Positions 63,402 to 64,000 of a stretch of DNA of 64,000 nucleotides are shown piece by piece. The notes beneath the pieces are model-generated. The model did not search any database and had not been told where the DNA came from. It saw only the letters and a list, made by a program, of their open reading frames with translations. Source of the DNA: Sapria himalayana. Its lineage: Eukaryota; Streptophyta; Magnoliopsida; Malpighiales; Rafflesiaceae. The stretch is from positions 403,587-467,586 of the forward strand of contig JAREIK010003366.1 of assembly GCA_029783825.1 (NCBI GenBank), given 5' to 3'. Within the stretch, counting starts at the first letter, position 1; each line of letters opens with the position of its first letter. The position numbers and the translations under genes were made by a program.

Positions 63402-64000
63402 GATATATAGATGGATAAATAGATACATAGATATATAGATAAACATATAGATAGATTGATATTCTAATAGTTATAAAGATATATAGACATATAGATAGAT
63501 AGATAGATATATAGAAAAATGGCTATATACATAGATAGATATGTAGATAGATAAAAAAATAGACAAACAAATAGACTGGTATATAGATAGATATTAAAAT
63601 AGAGAGACAATAAGGTAGATAGATAGTTTGGCAGATATATAGTTAGGCATGCAGACAGGTAGCTTGACCAATAAATAGACAGACAACTAGAATGATAGAT
63701 AGAAAGAAAGAAGGAAAGGTACATAGACACATAAATTGATATATATATATATATATATATATAGACATATAGATAGATATATAGATAGATAGATAAATAG
63801 ACTGATAGATAGACAGATAGATTGATAGACAGATAGATTGACACATATATAGACAGATATATAGATAGATTGGTAGATAGATTTATATTTATATTTATAG
63901 ACATATTGATACACAAATTGATAGATAGCTTGATTGACATATTGATAGAGATGTTGATATACAAATTGATTGACATATTGATAGACCCATAGATAAAAAG
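58857..64000 (+). repeat. GATA tetranucleotide satellite, block 4, with LINE right TSD
   Basis: The block starts with the right copy of the 18-bp LINE duplication (58857-58874) and continues past the window end in the same GATA orientation. It carries several (TA)n tracts (for example 59891-59920, 60506-60541, 61292-61318, 63366-63396). It also carries repeated landmark phrases that define a higher-order repeat. Minus-strand (SIYL)n ORFs are artefacts. Confidence 0.97.
59671..60905 (+). repeat. 628-bp tandem duplication within the GATA satellite
   Basis: The phrase beginning TTTATAGTTATATTGATAGA occurs at 59671 and again at 60299. Following sequence matches almost base for base through TTGATAGAGAAGTTGATATA, the (TA)n tract and AATAGATTGATGGATAGATA. 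The main differences are TA-tract length and a few substitutions, so this is a recent event compared with the 1.8-kb repeats. Confidence 0.93.

Larger units (their letters stand above)
50780..64000 (+). repeat. Higher-order repeat of about 1.8 kb in the GATA satellite
   Basis: Landmark A (TAGCTTGATT followed by GAAGTTGATATACAAATT or close variants) occurs at 51931, 59713, 60341, 62103 and 63926. Landmark B (TTTATATACAAATTGATAGA) occurs at 50801, 52639 and 62787. Landmark C (GATAGTTACACAAATAGTTA and variants) lies around 51243, 58946 and 63225. Subtracting the LINE plus one TSD (5961 bp) and the 628-bp duplication gives spacings of 1742-1838 bp, or twice that. Copies are diverged. Confidence 0.75.

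Noticed and set aside
20890..64000. Regularly spaced short repeats considered as a CRISPR-like array.
   Set aside because: There are no constant-length unique spacers. The pattern is degenerate tetranucleotide satellite in a plant nuclear context.
20890..64000. Thousands of GATA words as regulatory GATA-factor sites.
   Set aside because: The density follows trivially from the satellite. No promoter or gene is next to it.

Overview
This is a nuclear window from a land plant, most likely a flowering plant with a large, repeat-rich genome. The diagnosis rests on its mobile elements. They are a CACTA (En/Spm) family with plant-type TNPD and TNPA genes, a Mutator-like element (MULE) next to a plant mobile domain (PMD) gene, and an L1-type LINE with a DUF4283/CCHC ORF1 and a C-terminal RNase H. 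One CACTA element also holds a degraded single-subunit RNA polymerase of the type carried by linear mitochondrial plasmids. I see no intact protein-coding gene, no tRNA or rRNA gene and no CRISPR array. Every recognisable coding sequence is broken.

The base layer is one very long, degenerate GATA tetranucleotide satellite, always with GATA on the + strand. It survives as four blocks: 1-773, 20890-31004, 44669-52913 and 58857-64000, about 24 kb in total. Three insertions interrupt it, each with clean boundaries and target-site duplications (TSDs). They are a CACTA composite at 774-20889 (3-bp TSD ATA), a second CACTA element at 31005-44668 (3-bp TSD GAG) and an L1 LINE on the minus strand at 52914-58856 (18-bp TSD).

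The first composite contains a MULE (about 1090-6770) with a dead transposase and a PMD pseudogene, both on the minus strand. Next come AT-rich sequence and a possible Copia-type LTR (about 10046-10545). A nested CACTA element follows (13566 to about 20847), with TNPD and TNPA pseudogenes on the + strand.

The second CACTA element holds a small non-autonomous MULE derivative (about 32108-34024), a TNPA remnant on the minus strand (about 38000-39096) and an insertion beginning at about 39097. That insertion carries the plasmid-type RNA polymerase pseudogene (39476-41913), with motifs A, B and C all recognisable.

The right-hand satellite (about 50.8-64 kb) is not a simple microsatellite. Diverged landmark sequences recur about every 1.74-1.84 kb once the LINE and one 628-bp tandem duplication are subtracted. 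This is a higher-order repeat. The long ORFs reading (SIYL)n on its minus strand are artefacts of the tetranucleotide and are not annotated as genes.
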